A stretch of 64,000 nt of DNA from Bacteroidota bacterium (GTDB lineage: Bacteria; Bacteroidota; Bacteroidia; Bacteroidales; F082). Each line of letters starts with the position of its first letter. Position 1 is the first letter of the stretch. The position numbers were made by a program, and so were the translations under genes. The notes under the pieces were generated by a model. The model saw only the letters and a program-made list of their open reading frames with translations. It made no database searches and had not been told where the DNA came from. Location: contig WOUZ01000013.1 in the NCBI GenBank assembly GCA_009773165.1, positions 1 through 64,000 of the forward strand, in the 5' to 3' direction. Shown here one piece after another: positions 16,520 through 25,294 of this stretch.

Positions 16520-17716
16520 TTATGACACCACTGCCACCACCGATTTTTTGGAAAAATACCTGCTAAACAGAAAAATAATCACAAAAGAAACCATTGGCAC
16601 AAAAAACCCGAGTGACATATTGGTTTCTCCAATCCATCCCATTAGTACCGGGGCAATAGCACCACCAACAATCGACATAATCAGGAAAGAAGATCCTTTC
16701 TTGGTTTGATCTCCAAGTCCACTTATCGAAAGTGCAAAAATTGTCGGGAACATTATGGATTCAAACAAGTAAGTTGTTATCAAAGCCGCTAATGACAGGT
16801 TTGGAATAGCAGCCACAACAATTAACATACAGAGAAATGCCCCGGCTGCAGCGATAGTCAGCAGTTTAGGAGCAGGGTAGCGGTTCATAAGCCAGCTGCC
16901 AAGGAACCTGCCTGTCATAAACAACCCCATCCCGGCAAAAGAAAGAATAAATGCCGCGTTCCGTGAATTGATGCCTGGATTAAGCTCCGTAACGTAATTT
17001 ATAAAGAAGCTGTTTATACCTGTTTGAGCACCCACATAAAAAAACTGAGCAATGACTCCAAATACAAAAAGTTTATTTTTCCACAGCGAGGCAGAAACAA
17101 CCTGCTGAGTGGCATTGGTCTCATAGCTGATTACAGGTAGTTTGATCCGCATAAAAATGAAAGCTACAGCAAGCACCACAAAGCCAATCATGGTGTAAGG
17201 CAAGGCAATGTTGCCATGCGATCCATCTGCTTGAAAAATAAGCATCCCTCCAACCAACGGTCCAATGATCCAACCAAGGCCATTGAAGGATTGTGCTAAA
17301 TTGAGCCGTCCTGAGGCAGTATCTTTATCTCCTAATTCGGTGACATAAGGGTTGGCGGCCGTTTCAAGAAAAGTAAGACCGCAGCCGATTACAAATAATG
17401 AGAAAAGGAAAAAATTGAACGACATAATTTTCCCGGCAGGGATAAAGAGTAAAGCTCCAATTCCATAAAGCAACAGCCCAAAGACCACCCCTCCCCGGTA
17501 TCCAAATCGTTTGATGAATAGCCCGGCAGGCAATGCCATAAGGAAGTATCCTCCATATACAACGGTTTGAACAAGAGCTGATCTTGTTTTTGAGATCACA
17601 AGTACTTCCTGAAAGTGTTTGTTAAGGACATCAAGAATGCTGTGAGCAAATCCCCACAAGAAGAAAAGTGATGTCAGTAAGATGAATGGGATGAGGTAAG
17701 GGTTTTTGTTTTTCAA
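16520..17716 (-). CDS. fucP: FucP-type sugar:proton symporter
   Basis: The 398-residue protein is a major facilitator of the FHS family with 12 predicted membrane helices. Two acidic residues needed by E. coli FucP have counterparts: the aspartate in FAHSILDVLNKHFQ in helix 1 and the glutamate in GLTFLETAANPYVTELG in helix 4. The GLGWIIGPLVGG and FESIMFPTIFALSISGLG blocks are also typical. It would import L-fucose or a related sugar with protons. The gene stands upstream of the kinase fusion and mutarotase on the same strand, 223 bases away, which supports a shared sugar pathway. Glucose/galactose transport (GluP) is the alternative. Confidence 0.85.
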   Translation of the reverse strand: MKNKNPYLIPFILLTSLFFLWGFAHSILDVLNKHFQEVLVISKTRSALVQTVVYGGYFLMALPAGLFIKRFGYRGGVVFGLLLYGIGALLFIPAGKIMSFNFFLFSLFVIGCGLTFLETAANPYVTELGDKDTASGRLNLAQSFNGLGWIIGPLVGGMLIFQADGSHGNIALPYTMIGFVVLAVAFIFMRIKLPVISYETNATQQVVSASLWKNKLFVFGVIAQFFYVGAQTGINSFFINYVTELNPGINSRNAAFILSFAGMGLFMTGRFLGSWLMNRYPAPKLLTIAAAGAFLCMLIVVAAIPNLSLAALITTYLFESIMFPTIFALSISGLGDQTKKGSSFLIMSIVGGAIAPVLMGWIGETNMSLGFFVPMVSFVIIFLFSRYFSKKSVVAVVS

Positions 17717-17898
17717 TGTGAAAGATTTAAAATCAATTATTTATTGCTTCGAACTCATTCATGTGATTGAAGCTAAAGTATAGAATTTAGTTTTCTTTCA
17801 TAAGCTCAATCGTTTCCCAAAATTAAGCAATGATATCAGATTACCAAATAGTTTGATTTTATGACGAACTCTTTCAATTGAAGCAGAACTGAGGTTTA

Positions 17899-17939
17899 GG
17901 TTGAGGGACTCCGGAGCATGCTTAACCTTAACCTCAACC
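17899..17939. repeat. Inverted GGTTGAGG repeat in intergenic gap
   Basis: GGTTGAGG (17899-17906) faces CCTCAACC (17932-17939), surrounded by more CCTTAACC-like words. It lies beyond the stop of the dehydrogenase gene but has no T tract, so it is not a standard terminator. It looks like a degenerate member of the dispersed repeat family. Confidence 0.5.
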
Positions 17940-17971
17940 ATACCATTTTTCAAATCAGAAATCTCCAAATC

Positions 17972-19261
17972 TTACAATCTGGCGCTAACAATTTCTTTAG
18001 GAAGTATTCCTTTGACATCGTAGATTATCACTCCGTCATTTTTGTGTGCTGTCATGTCAATTTTTTGAAATTCATTATGTGCGACAGCTAAAATGATTGC
18101 TGAATAGCCATTTTGGTGCGGATATTTGTTAAGGATTTCAAGGCCGTATTCATGCCTTACCTCTTCAGGACTGGCCCATGGGTCGTAGATGTCGACATCC
18201 ATGCCGTATGTTTTGAGTTCATGATAGATGTCGAGGGCACGGGTGTTGCGGATATCGGGACAGTTTTCCTTGAAGGTGATACCGAGCATAAGTGCCTTAA
18301 CGTTTTTGACCGGCTTGCCTGCTTTGAGCATCAGCTTTACTACTTCACCTGCCACGTATGCTCCCATGCCATCGTTGAGGCGGCGTCCGGCAAGGATAAT
18401 TTCGGGGTGGTAACCGACTTCCTGGGCTTTCTGTGCAAGGTAGTAGGGATCAACGCCAATGCAATGCCCTCCTACCAAACCCGGACGGAAGGGAAGGAAG
18501 TTCCATTTAGTACCTGCAGCTTCAAGCACCTCAAGCGTATCGATACCCAGGCGGTTGAATATTTTACTTAGCTCGTTAACGAAGGCGATGTTAATGTCGC
18601 GCTGTGAGTTCTCGATAACTTTGGCTGCTTCGGCCACTTTGATGCTTGTAGCAAGAAAAGTTCCTGCAGTGATGATCTCTTTGTAAAGGGCATCAACCTC
18701 CAGTCCAATGGCTGGGGTGCTGCCACTTGTCACTTTCTTTATAGTGGTAAGGGTGTGTACTTTATCACCCGGATTGATACGTTCAGGTGAATAACCAACA
18801 AAAAACTGTTCGTTCATCTTCTTCCCTGAAACGCGCTCGAGCACAGGAACACAATCTTCTTCGGTAGCACCAGGATAAACGGTAGACTCGTAAATGACAA
18901 TGTCGCCATCTTTGAGTACCTTACCAACAGTTTCTGAGGCTTTAATCAGGGGAGTGAGATCGGGTCGGTTGTTCTTGTCGGTGGGAGTGGGCACAGCAAC
19001 AATATAGATTTCACAGTCAGCAATCGCATTTAGCTGATTGGTAATATGAAGTCCGGTATTGGTATTTGATGAAGGGTGACCAGCCACAATGACAGCTTTA
19101 AGGTCATCATCCGAAACTTCCAGGGTTGGGTCGTGGCCTTCGTTGAGTTCTTTGATACGTTCGGGTTTGATATCGAAACCGACGACAGCACGTTTTTTAG
19201 CGAATTCGACGGCGAGGGGGAGGCCTACGTAGCCAAGACCTATGATTGCGATTTTTTTCAT
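17972..19261 (-). CDS. tviB: UDP-N-acetylhexosamine 6-dehydrogenase (TviB/WbpO type)
   Basis: The enzyme oxidises a UDP-N-acetylhexosamine (GlcNAc or GalNAc) at C6 to the uronic acid, using two NAD+. The 429 residues align closely with Salmonella TviB over their whole length: [13 protein letters not shown] (8-20), [16 protein letters not shown] (90-105), VYESTVYPG-like block near 122-131, SPERINPGD (158-166) and the catalytic cysteine C267 in [12 protein letters not shown]. The C-terminal [12 protein letters not shown] block is also that of TviB/WbpO rather than UDP-glucose dehydrogenase. The product would feed capsule or O-antigen. No glycosyltransferase cluster adjoins; the gene has its own promoter and may serve a cluster elsewhere. 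Confidence 0.9.
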   Translation of the reverse strand: MKKIAIIGLGYVGLPLAVEFAKKRAVVGFDIKPERIKELNEGHDPTLEVSDDDLKAVIVAGHPSSNTNTGLHITNQLNAIADCEIYIVAVPTPTDKNNRPDLTPLIKASETVGKVLKDGDIVIYESTVYPGATEEDCVPVLERVSGKKMNEQFFVGYSPERINPGDKVHTLTTIKKVTSGSTPAIGLEVDALYKEIITAGTFLATSIKVAEAAKVIENSQRDINIAFVNELSKIFNRLGIDTLEVLEAAGTKWNFLPFRPGLVGGHCIGVDPYYLAQKAQEVGYHPEIILAGRRLNDGMGAYVAGEVVKLMLKAGKPVKNVKALMLGITFKENCPDIRNTRALDIYHELKTYGMDVDIYDPWASPEEVRHEYGLEILNKYPHQNGYSAIILAVAHNEFQKIDMTAHKNDGVIIYDVKGILPKEIVSARL

Positions 19262-19618
19262 CTGTTAAGGGGTTTTGTTTTTCAAGTTTCGGACAACTTG
19301 AAGCATTAATTCATGCTGTTGATATTTAGTTGTTTACTTCCTTTTTTTGCCAATTGGTAACGAAAAACAGGTTCATATGAGTAGCAAAATTACTCGAAGT
19401 GTACAGAAAAGCAATTTTTTTAGGGTATTTTTTAAAAGTTTTTTTAAGATCAGTCAATGCAGTGTTGAAAGGTGCTAAGTCTTTGTTGTAAAATATTTTT
19501 TCAGGTTAATATACCAAGATGCAGGTCATTCAGGCGTTCGGCTGATGTTTTATCCGATTTGCACAGCTTTTATTTCATCACAATCCCGAAAATATTTTAA
19601 CCTGCGAAAGTTTATTTT
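19262..19618. other. Intergenic gap with promoter
   Basis: No gene is seen in either direction. The only recognisable element is the minus-strand promoter at 19385-19415. The rest is AT-rich with T tracts and no clear hairpin. Confidence 0.6.
19385..19414 (-). promoter_or_regulatory. Promoter of the dehydrogenase gene
   Basis: The minus strand reads TAATTTTG (19392-19385), with TTG 19 bases upstream (19414-19412). The leader would be about 115 bases. Confidence 0.7.
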
Positions 19619-20119
19619 TTACTGTTTCTCGTATTGTTGTATTTCTTCGCTGGCGAAACAAAGTTGAATGCCTGCTTCAGCAAACATAGCTTCGGATTCT
19701 GCCCCGGCATGGTATTTCTTTTCACAAACCACGCGCACGATGCCGCAGTTGATGATGAGCATGGCGCAGGTGCGACAGGGAGTCATACGGCAGTAAAGGG
19801 TGCTGCCATCGAGGGCAATGCCGCGTCGGGCAGCCTGAGTGATAGCGTTTTGTTCGGCATGTACGGTACGAACACAATGCTGGGTTACGCTGCCATCTTC
19901 ATGAATGACTTTTTTGAAAAGGTGACCGACATCATCGCAGTGAGCCAGTCCGCGTGGTGAACCAACGTAGCCTGACACAAGGATTTGACGGTCTTTGACT
20001 ATCACACAGCCACTACGGCCACGGTCGCAGGTGGCGCGGCTTGCAACAGTATCGGCAAGACGAAGAAAGTATTCATCCCAGCTGGGACGCAGGTGATGAG
20101 GGTTTGGAGCGTTTGACAT
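19619..20119 (-). CDS. Deoxycytidylate deaminase
   Basis: The enzyme converts dCMP to dUMP for thymidylate synthesis. The zinc site is complete: HAE at 87-89 (VHAEQNAI) and PCRTC at 114-118. The protein also has the extra zinc-binding segment common in dCMP deaminases (SGCVIVKDRQ and HCVRTVHAE). Its 166 residues are a normal length, and it resembles ComEB and phage T4 enzymes. It follows the NMP-kinase-like gene by one base on the same strand, so the two are translationally coupled. Confidence 0.9.
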   Translation of the reverse strand: MSNAPNPHHLRPSWDEYFLRLADTVASRATCDRGRSGCVIVKDRQILVSGYVGSPRGLAHCDDVGHLFKKVIHEDGSVTQHCVRTVHAEQNAITQAARRGIALDGSTLYCRMTPCRTCAMLIINCGIVRVVCEKKYHAGAESEAMFAEAGIQLCFASEEIQQYEKQ

Positions 20120-20120
20120 A

Positions 20121-20711
20121 TCACTGAATTTGTTGGAGGATTTCTTCTATTTGTGCATGTAAATCATTCATGTTGCCATTGTTTTGCAGAACAAAATCTG
20201 CTTCTCTGATGCAGGCAGCAAGGTTTTGGTGATTAGGATCGGTGCTGTGCATCTCGCGCGCTTCATTGGATTGAAAGGTGGCAAAGTCGACGGCATCGGT
20301 CTCCGACTTTCGGGATGTAATACGCTCGTAACGCAAGTGCTGGTCTGCATCAACAGCCAAAAGCAGGAATCCCTGTCTGTTACGAAGTGAGGCAATCTCG
20401 CCGGGTGTACGTATGCTTTCGATGATACACGACTGCTGGTTTTCGGCAGCCTGAAGGTACAGCTGATCGGTGATGTAGCTGGGTGAGTGGCTGGCGCGTA
20501 ATTCATTAGCAACAGAGGTCATGCTGTCGCGATTGACTGTTAGTCCTCTGCGACTTATCTCTTCAACGAGGAAAGAACGCACAGAGTAATGTGAAAATCC
20601 CTTTTGCTGTACCAGATAATCAACAATGGTACCTTTTCCTGCGCCGAGAGTGCCTGTGATACCGATTATTTTTCGTTTACCTGAGGCCTGAGTTTTGGGG
20701 GTGTTATTCAT
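20121..20711 (-). CDS. P-loop nucleotide kinase-like protein
   Basis: The 196-residue protein is a small P-loop kinase with Walker A GTLGAGKGT (20-28), a SVRSFLVEEISRRG block like the NMP-binding region of dephospho-CoA and nucleoside-monophosphate kinases, and a late LQNNGNMNDLHAQIEE helix. The RITSRKSETDAV segment may be the lid. The coupled dCMP deaminase downstream suggests that it phosphorylates a deoxynucleotide such as dTMP or dCMP, or regulates that step. It is not a standard Tmk, Cmk or CoaE. Confidence is good in the fold and low in the substrate. Confidence 0.7.
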   Translation of the reverse strand: MNNTPKTQASGKRKIIGITGTLGAGKGTIVDYLVQQKGFSHYSVRSFLVEEISRRGLTVNRDSMTSVANELRASHSPSYITDQLYLQAAENQQSCIIESIRTPGEIASLRNRQGFLLLAVDADQHLRYERITSRKSETDAVDFATFQSNEAREMHSTDPNHQNLAACIREADFVLQNNGNMNDLHAQIEEILQQIQ

Positions 20712-20771
20712 GCATATGTTAAGTTTATTATCCTGTTTACAAGGATTATAAAGTCAGTATGGTTTTCTGTT

Positions 20772-21365
20772 TCAGATTTGGCTCTCCTGACGGATATCGG
20801 CGATCCATTTGGTTGTCTCGACCGGTTTCCAGTTGTTGAGAAGAGTGAGCATTTCCTCATTATTATGGGTGACAATAAGGTTCTGCCTGTGTTCTTTGCG
20901 TACGAAGCCGTCTTCTACTCCGCGATCGAAAAAGCGAAGCAGCAGATCGAAATAACCTTCGATGTTAAGTAATCCCAGCGGTTTATCTGAGATACGCAGT
21001 TGGTTGAAGGTAAGAATTTCCGACAATTCATCAAGTGTTCCATAGCCTCCAGGGAGTGCAATAAAAGCATCTGAAAGGCTGACCATCAAATCCTTTCGTT
21101 CGGCCATACTTGTTACGGCATGAAGCTGATGGATGTCGGGATGGGCTATCTCTTTACTGATGAGCTGATGGGGCATAACACCAATTACCTTACCTCCGGC
21201 GGCGAGGGTAGCATCGGCTAATTCCTTCATGAGGCCTACATTTGCTCCTCCATAAACAAGACCAATACCCTTTTCGGCAAGCAGACGACCCAATGAGGCG
21301 GCGGCCTCACGGTAGACTGGAGACTGCCCCATACTGCTTCCGCAAAAAACACAAATACGCTTCAT
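20772..21365 (-). CDS. LOG-family phosphoribohydrolase
   Basis: LOG proteins release the base from (cytokinin) nucleoside 5'-monophosphates. The 197 residues contain the family signature PGGYGTLDE (105-113) and the earlier MAERKD (87-92), plus a GGANVGLM phosphate loop (39-46). The open frame runs 60 bases further upstream, but that part overlaps the terminator of the S9 peptidase gene, so I start at the ATG at 21365 (MKRICVFCGS). A TATCTTTG element lies just upstream at 21378-21385. The physiological role in bacteria is nucleotide salvage or unclear. Confidence 0.88.
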   Translation of the reverse strand: MKRICVFCGSSMGQSPVYREAAASLGRLLAEKGIGLVYGGANVGLMKELADATLAAGGKVIGVMPHQLISKEIAHPDIHQLHAVTSMAERKDLMVSLSDAFIALPGGYGTLDELSEILTFNQLRISDKPLGLLNIEGYFDLLLRFFDRGVEDGFVRKEHRQNLIVTHNNEEMLTLLNNWKPVETTKWIADIRQESQI

Positions 21366-21377
21366 AGCTTTTTTTAG

Positions 21378-21385
21378 CAAAGATA
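21378..21385 (-). promoter_or_regulatory. -7 element before the LOG gene
   Basis: The minus strand reads TATCTTTG. The transcript would start only about 6 bases before the ATG at 21365, giving a nearly leaderless message. It lies immediately after the S9 gene's terminator, which makes sense for independent transcription. Confidence 0.55.
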
Positions 21386-21395
21386 CACGAATGGC

Positions 21396-21429
21396 ATAAA
21401 AAAAGGCTGCCCTTTTAAAGGACAACCTT
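21396..21429 (-). terminator. Terminator of the S9 peptidase gene
   Basis: A 12-base-pair stem (21403-21414 with 21418-21429, two G-U pairs) and a 3-base loop are followed on the minus strand by seven T. It lies 24 bases after the peptidase stop. Confidence 0.9.
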
Positions 21430-21452
21430 TTGTATCAGTTATAACACTTCAA

Positions 21453-23357
21453 TTATTTAGTTAACAGGTGTTTGGCAAGGAATTTCTCCATTGCACGATA
21501 AAAATCGAAGCGGTTTTCTTCGTTATAGAAACCATGACCTTCGTTGTCTTTGACCATATATTCCACTTCGATACCTCTTTTTTTCATGGCAGCCACCACC
21601 TGATCCGACTCCGCAATATTTACGCGAGGGTCTTTAGCTCCCTGAGCCACAAAGAGTGGGGCCATGATTCGGTCAGCATTTAGGGCAGGGGATGTTGCCT
21701 CGAACTGCACTTTGTCGGTTTCGGGATTACCAACCATTTCATACATCATATCGAGCAGAGGTTTCCAGTAAGGGGGGATGGTCTGCATGAAAGTGAAGAG
21801 GTTCGACACTCCAACATAATCAACGCCGGCAGCATAAAGAGTAGGTGTTACGACGAGGCCCTGAAGCGTAGCATAACCTCCATAGCTGGCACCATAAATG
21901 GCAATATTATCTTTGTCGGCAATACCTTCCTGAATGAGCCAGTACACGCCATCGGTGATATCATTCTGCATGTTGAGACCCCATTGTTTAAAGCTTGATT
22001 GCCAGAAATCTTTACCATAACCGGTTGAGCCACGGAAGTTCATCTGTAAAACTGCATATCCGCGGTTGGCCAGGAACTGAACCTCAGGGTTGAAACCCCA
22101 GTTGTCTCGGGCCCATGGACCTCCGTGAGGATTAACAACTACAGGAAGATTTTTGGCTTCGACACCTTTTGGGAGTGTGAGGTAGCCATGGATGATTTTA
22201 CCGTCGCGGGCACGGTAGCTGATGGGTTTGATATCGGCCATTTGCGTTTCATCAATCCATGGACTAACTTCCTGAATTTTCGTCAGACTGTTTTTGCCGA
22301 GGTTATAAAAATAATAAGCTCCGAGTGATTTGTCGCTGTATGTGCGTACAATGAAATTTTCTTCGGCTTTATCGGACGATGAAACAGAGATTTCATAGCC
22401 CGGGAGCTTTTGTTCAAGTTGAGAAAACATGTTTTTTGTTTGATCATCAAAGAAATGACGTTCTCTTTTCCATGAGACATAGCTTGCAGCAGTCAGCACT
22501 TTGCGCTTGCGGGAGTAGCTCATACCTGAGAGGTCGTATTCGTCATTTGCAAAAAGCACTTCTGTTTCGGTAGCGGTAGCAGGATCGAAGATGACGGCTA
22601 CTGATTTATCGCGGCCGAGGTTGGAGGTGGCATAGAGTTTTTTGTTATCGAAGGTAAAAAACTCAGGGCTGAGAGATTCTTTGAAGCTGGTGGTAAGGAT
22701 AGGACGAAACTCCTCTTCTTCGCTGTCGCGGTATTGAATCTGTGTGTTCACACCGTCGACAATGGCAATTGCCACGCGCAGTTTACCTTCGTGATCGGTC
22801 ATCCAGCCCTGAATGTTACCCGGGTTTTCGGCCAGCATTACCAGCTCACCAGTGTTTATATTGAGGCGATATGGATCGAAGACCATGGCGTTACGTTTGT
22901 TAAGTCCTACGATAACGAAATCAGGCTGATCTTCGAGGTCGTCGATAATCTGTGTGCGCACACCTTCGAAGCAGGTGAGACATTTAGCGTTTTTGCCGTT
23001 CATGTCAACACCGTAAAGCGCAAAATTTTCATCACCGCCACTATCTTTCAGGAACAGTATACGACTATTGTTGGCCCAGTAGTAGCCGGCGATATCGCGG
23101 TCGGTTTCCGAAGTGATGCGGGTAGCTTTGTCGCTTCCTGCTTTCTGAACGAAAATGTTCATACGGCTTTCGTATGGAGCCATGTAGGAAATATATTTTC
23201 CGTCGGGGCTGATGTTGAAGGAAGATTTTTCAGGATTTTTAAAAAAGTCTTCCATTGGAATGGTAGGTGGCTTTTGAGCCATAAGGGTAGCTGTCATCAT
23301 AATACCTAATAAAATAAGGTGTAAATGTTTAACACCGGTCATTGATACATGTTTCAT
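21453..23357 (-). CDS. Secreted S9 prolyl oligopeptidase-family peptidase
   Basis: The product is an S9-family serine peptidase (dipeptidyl/acylaminoacyl peptidase type). I choose the ATG at 23357 (MKHVSMTGVKHLHLILLGIMM), which gives a signal peptide ending TLMAQ; the longer frame adds 13 unlikely residues. Residues 35-370 form the beta-propeller; residues 380-634 form the alpha/beta hydrolase. The catalytic triad is S491 (GASYGG), D576 (GAKDPRVN) and H608 (NEGHGF). The oxyanion block NPHGGPWARD (409-418) is intact. It is preceded by a consensus promoter and ends in a terminator, so it is monocistronic. It probably digests oligopeptides in the periplasm. Confidence 0.92.
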   Translation of the reverse strand: MKHVSMTGVKHLHLILLGIMMTATLMAQKPPTIPMEDFFKNPEKSSFNISPDGKYISYMAPYESRMNIFVQKAGSDKATRITSETDRDIAGYYWANNSRILFLKDSGGDENFALYGVDMNGKNAKCLTCFEGVRTQIIDDLEDQPDFVIVGLNKRNAMVFDPYRLNINTGELVMLAENPGNIQGWMTDHEGKLRVAIAIVDGVNTQIQYRDSEEEEFRPILTTSFKESLSPEFFTFDNKKLYATSNLGRDKSVAVIFDPATATETEVLFANDEYDLSGMSYSRKRKVLTAASYVSWKRERHFFDDQTKNMFSQLEQKLPGYEISVSSSDKAEENFIVRTYSDKSLGAYYFYNLGKNSLTKIQEVSPWIDETQMADIKPISYRARDGKIIHGYLTLPKGVEAKNLPVVVNPHGGPWARDNWGFNPEVQFLANRGYAVLQMNFRGSTGYGKDFWQSSFKQWGLNMQNDITDGVYWLIQEGIADKDNIAIYGASYGGYATLQGLVVTPTLYAAGVDYVGVSNLFTFMQTIPPYWKPLLDMMYEMVGNPETDKVQFEATSPALNADRIMAPLFVAQGAKDPRVNIAESDQVVAAMKKRGIEVEYMVKDNEGHGFYNEENRFDFYRAMEKFLAKHLLTK

Positions 23358-23412
23358 ATAAAATGGAATTGAATTGATACCGGCCCGATTGGGCACTTTT
23401 TAGCTTTAACTG

Positions 23413-23443
23413 CAAAGATAGTTTTTTTGAAAAAACAGCCAAA
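23413..23443 (-). promoter_or_regulatory. Consensus promoter of the S9 peptidase
   Basis: The minus strand has TTTG (23443-23440), 19 bases, then TATCTTTG (23420-23413). This is a full match to the phylum consensus. The leader is about 50 bases. Confidence 0.88.
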
Positions 23444-23619
23444 AGTAAGGCCTTCATTTGAAGGTTAAACCACAAAAAGGATGTTAATAATTTATAAATA
23501 CCGCATTTTTACGAATGAAAACACTTGTAATAAGGTAGTAGTTTGCAGGATATGGCCAATTTAAGGAATAGTTATACTTTTACGGCTTAAGATCCGTTGT
23601 GTAAAAAAATGCCGCTAGA

Positions 23620-25125
23620 GTGAATCTTTACAGCCGAAAAAAACGTTGGAAAATTGTGTTGGCCACAATCGCACTGATCATCATCAGCGCATCGATCTAT
23701 TATACCAACGATCTTGTGAATCAGTTTGCCAACGAAGAACGCAATCAGGTGCGTACTTGGGCCGATGCAGTTGAGCGTCGGGCGAGTTTGATGAAGTATC
23801 AGGAAGAGTTTTTTGTTGCCCTTCGTAAACAGGAGCGTGACAGGGTGGAACTGTTGGCCAAGACTTACCAAAAGGTGTTGTATGGTTCGCTGGAAGAAGA
23901 GTTTACCTTTTACCTCGAAATCATCAGCAACAACACCAGCATCCCGGTGCTTATCGTTGATCAGAACGGAAACATTCTCGAAAGACAGAATGTAGATAAG
24001 CGGTATGAGAGTCAGACTGTGTTTGATGGTGAGCTGAAAGAGTCGTTTTCGGCTTATAGCCCTATCCCTATCAGCGACACACGTCAGCTGCTTTATTACA
24101 GAGAGTCGATCATTTTCAGTGAGTTGAAGCGCGTACTTGACGATTTGGTGAGTTCTTTCCTGATCGATATTGCCTCCAACGCCTCCAGCGTTCCGGTAAT
24201 CATTACCGATAGTACCGGTAGTAATGTGCTTCAGTTTGGCAATCTGAATGTTGCAGGAGATGAAGACAGCCTTTTCTGGCAAGAGCAGATTGCTCTGATG
24301 CGCTCTGAAAATACACCTATAGAAATTACCTTTCTTGATCAGGGTAAGACACTGATCTTTTATAAAAGTTCGCCTTTGTTGCTCAAGATGCAGTTTTTCC
24401 CGTTGATGCAAATTCTTATCATCGCACTTTTTCTGCTTATTGCCTACCTGCTTTTCAGCTATGCACGCAAGGCAGAACAGAATCAGGTGTGGGCTGGAAT
24501 GGCCAAGGAGACAGCTCACCAGATTGGCACACCCTTATCGAGTCTTATTGCCTGGATCGAATTGCTGAAGATGGAAGACAGCAACTTCGAAGGCATCAGG
24601 GAGATGGAAAAAGATGTGGAACGACTGGAGACTATCACGGAACGATTCTCCAAAATTGGATCGACACCAGTGCTTGAAAATGCTGATTTAATAAAACTGC
24701 TCGAAGAAACGGTGGAGTACCTGCGGCCTCGTACATCAAAAAAGATCAGTTATACCTTACAGGCACCACTCCAGGAGCGCATCATCCTACCCATGAACGA
24801 GGCCCTCTTTCAGTGGGTGATCGAGAACCTGTGCAAGAATGCCATCGATGCCATGAATGGTCAGGGTAAGATTGTGATTGCGGTGAAAACAGAAGGCAAT
24901 CAGGTGATTATCGATATTTCGGATACCGGCAAAGGTATTGCAAAGTCGGAGCTTACGGCTGTGTTCAAGCCAGGTTATACGAGTAAGAAACGTGGGTGGG
25001 GACTAGGACTCACACTGGCGAAACGCATCATCAACGACTATCACAAAGGAAAGATATTTGTGAGAAGTTCGGTCCTTAACGAAGGCACAACTTTTCGAAT
25101 CGTGCTGAAGAAAAAAGGGGGATAA
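23620..25125 (+). CDS. Membrane sensor histidine kinase
   Basis: The 501-residue kinase has a membrane helix at 11-29, a periplasmic sensor of about 230 residues with mostly helical start, a second helix at 262-281 and a cytoplasmic kinase core. The phospho-accepting histidine is H300 in ETAHQIGTPLSSL; the ATPase has NLCKNAIDAM, DTGKGI and GWGLGLTLAKRI. The start is GTG, because the nearby ATG leads to an immediate stop. HQIGTPLSS instead of the usual HELRTPL is a recurring Bacteroidota variant. No response regulator adjoins, so its partner is unknown. A long open frame on the other strand (23587-24519) is a shadow. Confidence 0.9.
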   Translation: MNLYSRKKRWKIVLATIALIIISASIYYTNDLVNQFANEERNQVRTWADAVERRASLMKYQEEFFVALRKQERDRVELLAKTYQKVLYGSLEEEFTFYLEIISNNTSIPVLIVDQNGNILERQNVDKRYESQTVFDGELKESFSAYSPIPISDTRQLLYYRESIIFSELKRVLDDLVSSFLIDIASNASSVPVIITDSTGSNVLQFGNLNVAGDEDSLFWQEQIALMRSENTPIEITFLDQGKTLIFYKSSPLLLKMQFFPLMQILIIALFLLIAYLLFSYARKAEQNQVWAGMAKETAHQIGTPLSSLIAWIELLKMEDSNFEGIREMEKDVERLETITERFSKIGSTPVLENADLIKLLEETVEYLRPRTSKKISYTLQAPLQERIILPMNEALFQWVIENLCKNAIDAMNGQGKIVIAVKTEGNQVIIDISDTGKGIAKSELTAVFKPGYTSKKRGWGLGLTLAKRIINDYHKGKIFVRSSVLNEGTTFRIVLKKKGG

Positions 25126-25127
25126 AG

Positions 25128-25226
25128 GTTAGGTGTAAGGTGGTGGGGGTTAGGTGTTTGAATTTTGTGGTATGATAAAATGTATGAAACGTTCAATTTT
25201 GAATTCAGCACCTTAACACCTAAACA
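25128..25226. repeat. Imperfect inverted repeat, dispersed family member
   Basis: GGTTAGGTGTAAGGTG (25128-25143) faces CACCTTAACACCTAA (25211-25225) with one insertion, around an AT-rich centre, followed by ACAAATCAAC. It sits between the kinase and EEP genes. The words match the dispersed intergenic family; the pairing could also give an RNA hairpin. Confidence 0.55.
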
Positions 25227-25294
25227 AATCAACTTAAAAATCGGGCTCATTAGAAAAAAAACTATTTTTATGCGCACATTTTAATCAATGCCGT

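Noticed and set aside
23587-24519. 310-residue minus-strand open frame
   Set aside because: It lies antisense to the histidine kinase (H300, ATPase motifs), which has the real domains. The antisense product has no domain.
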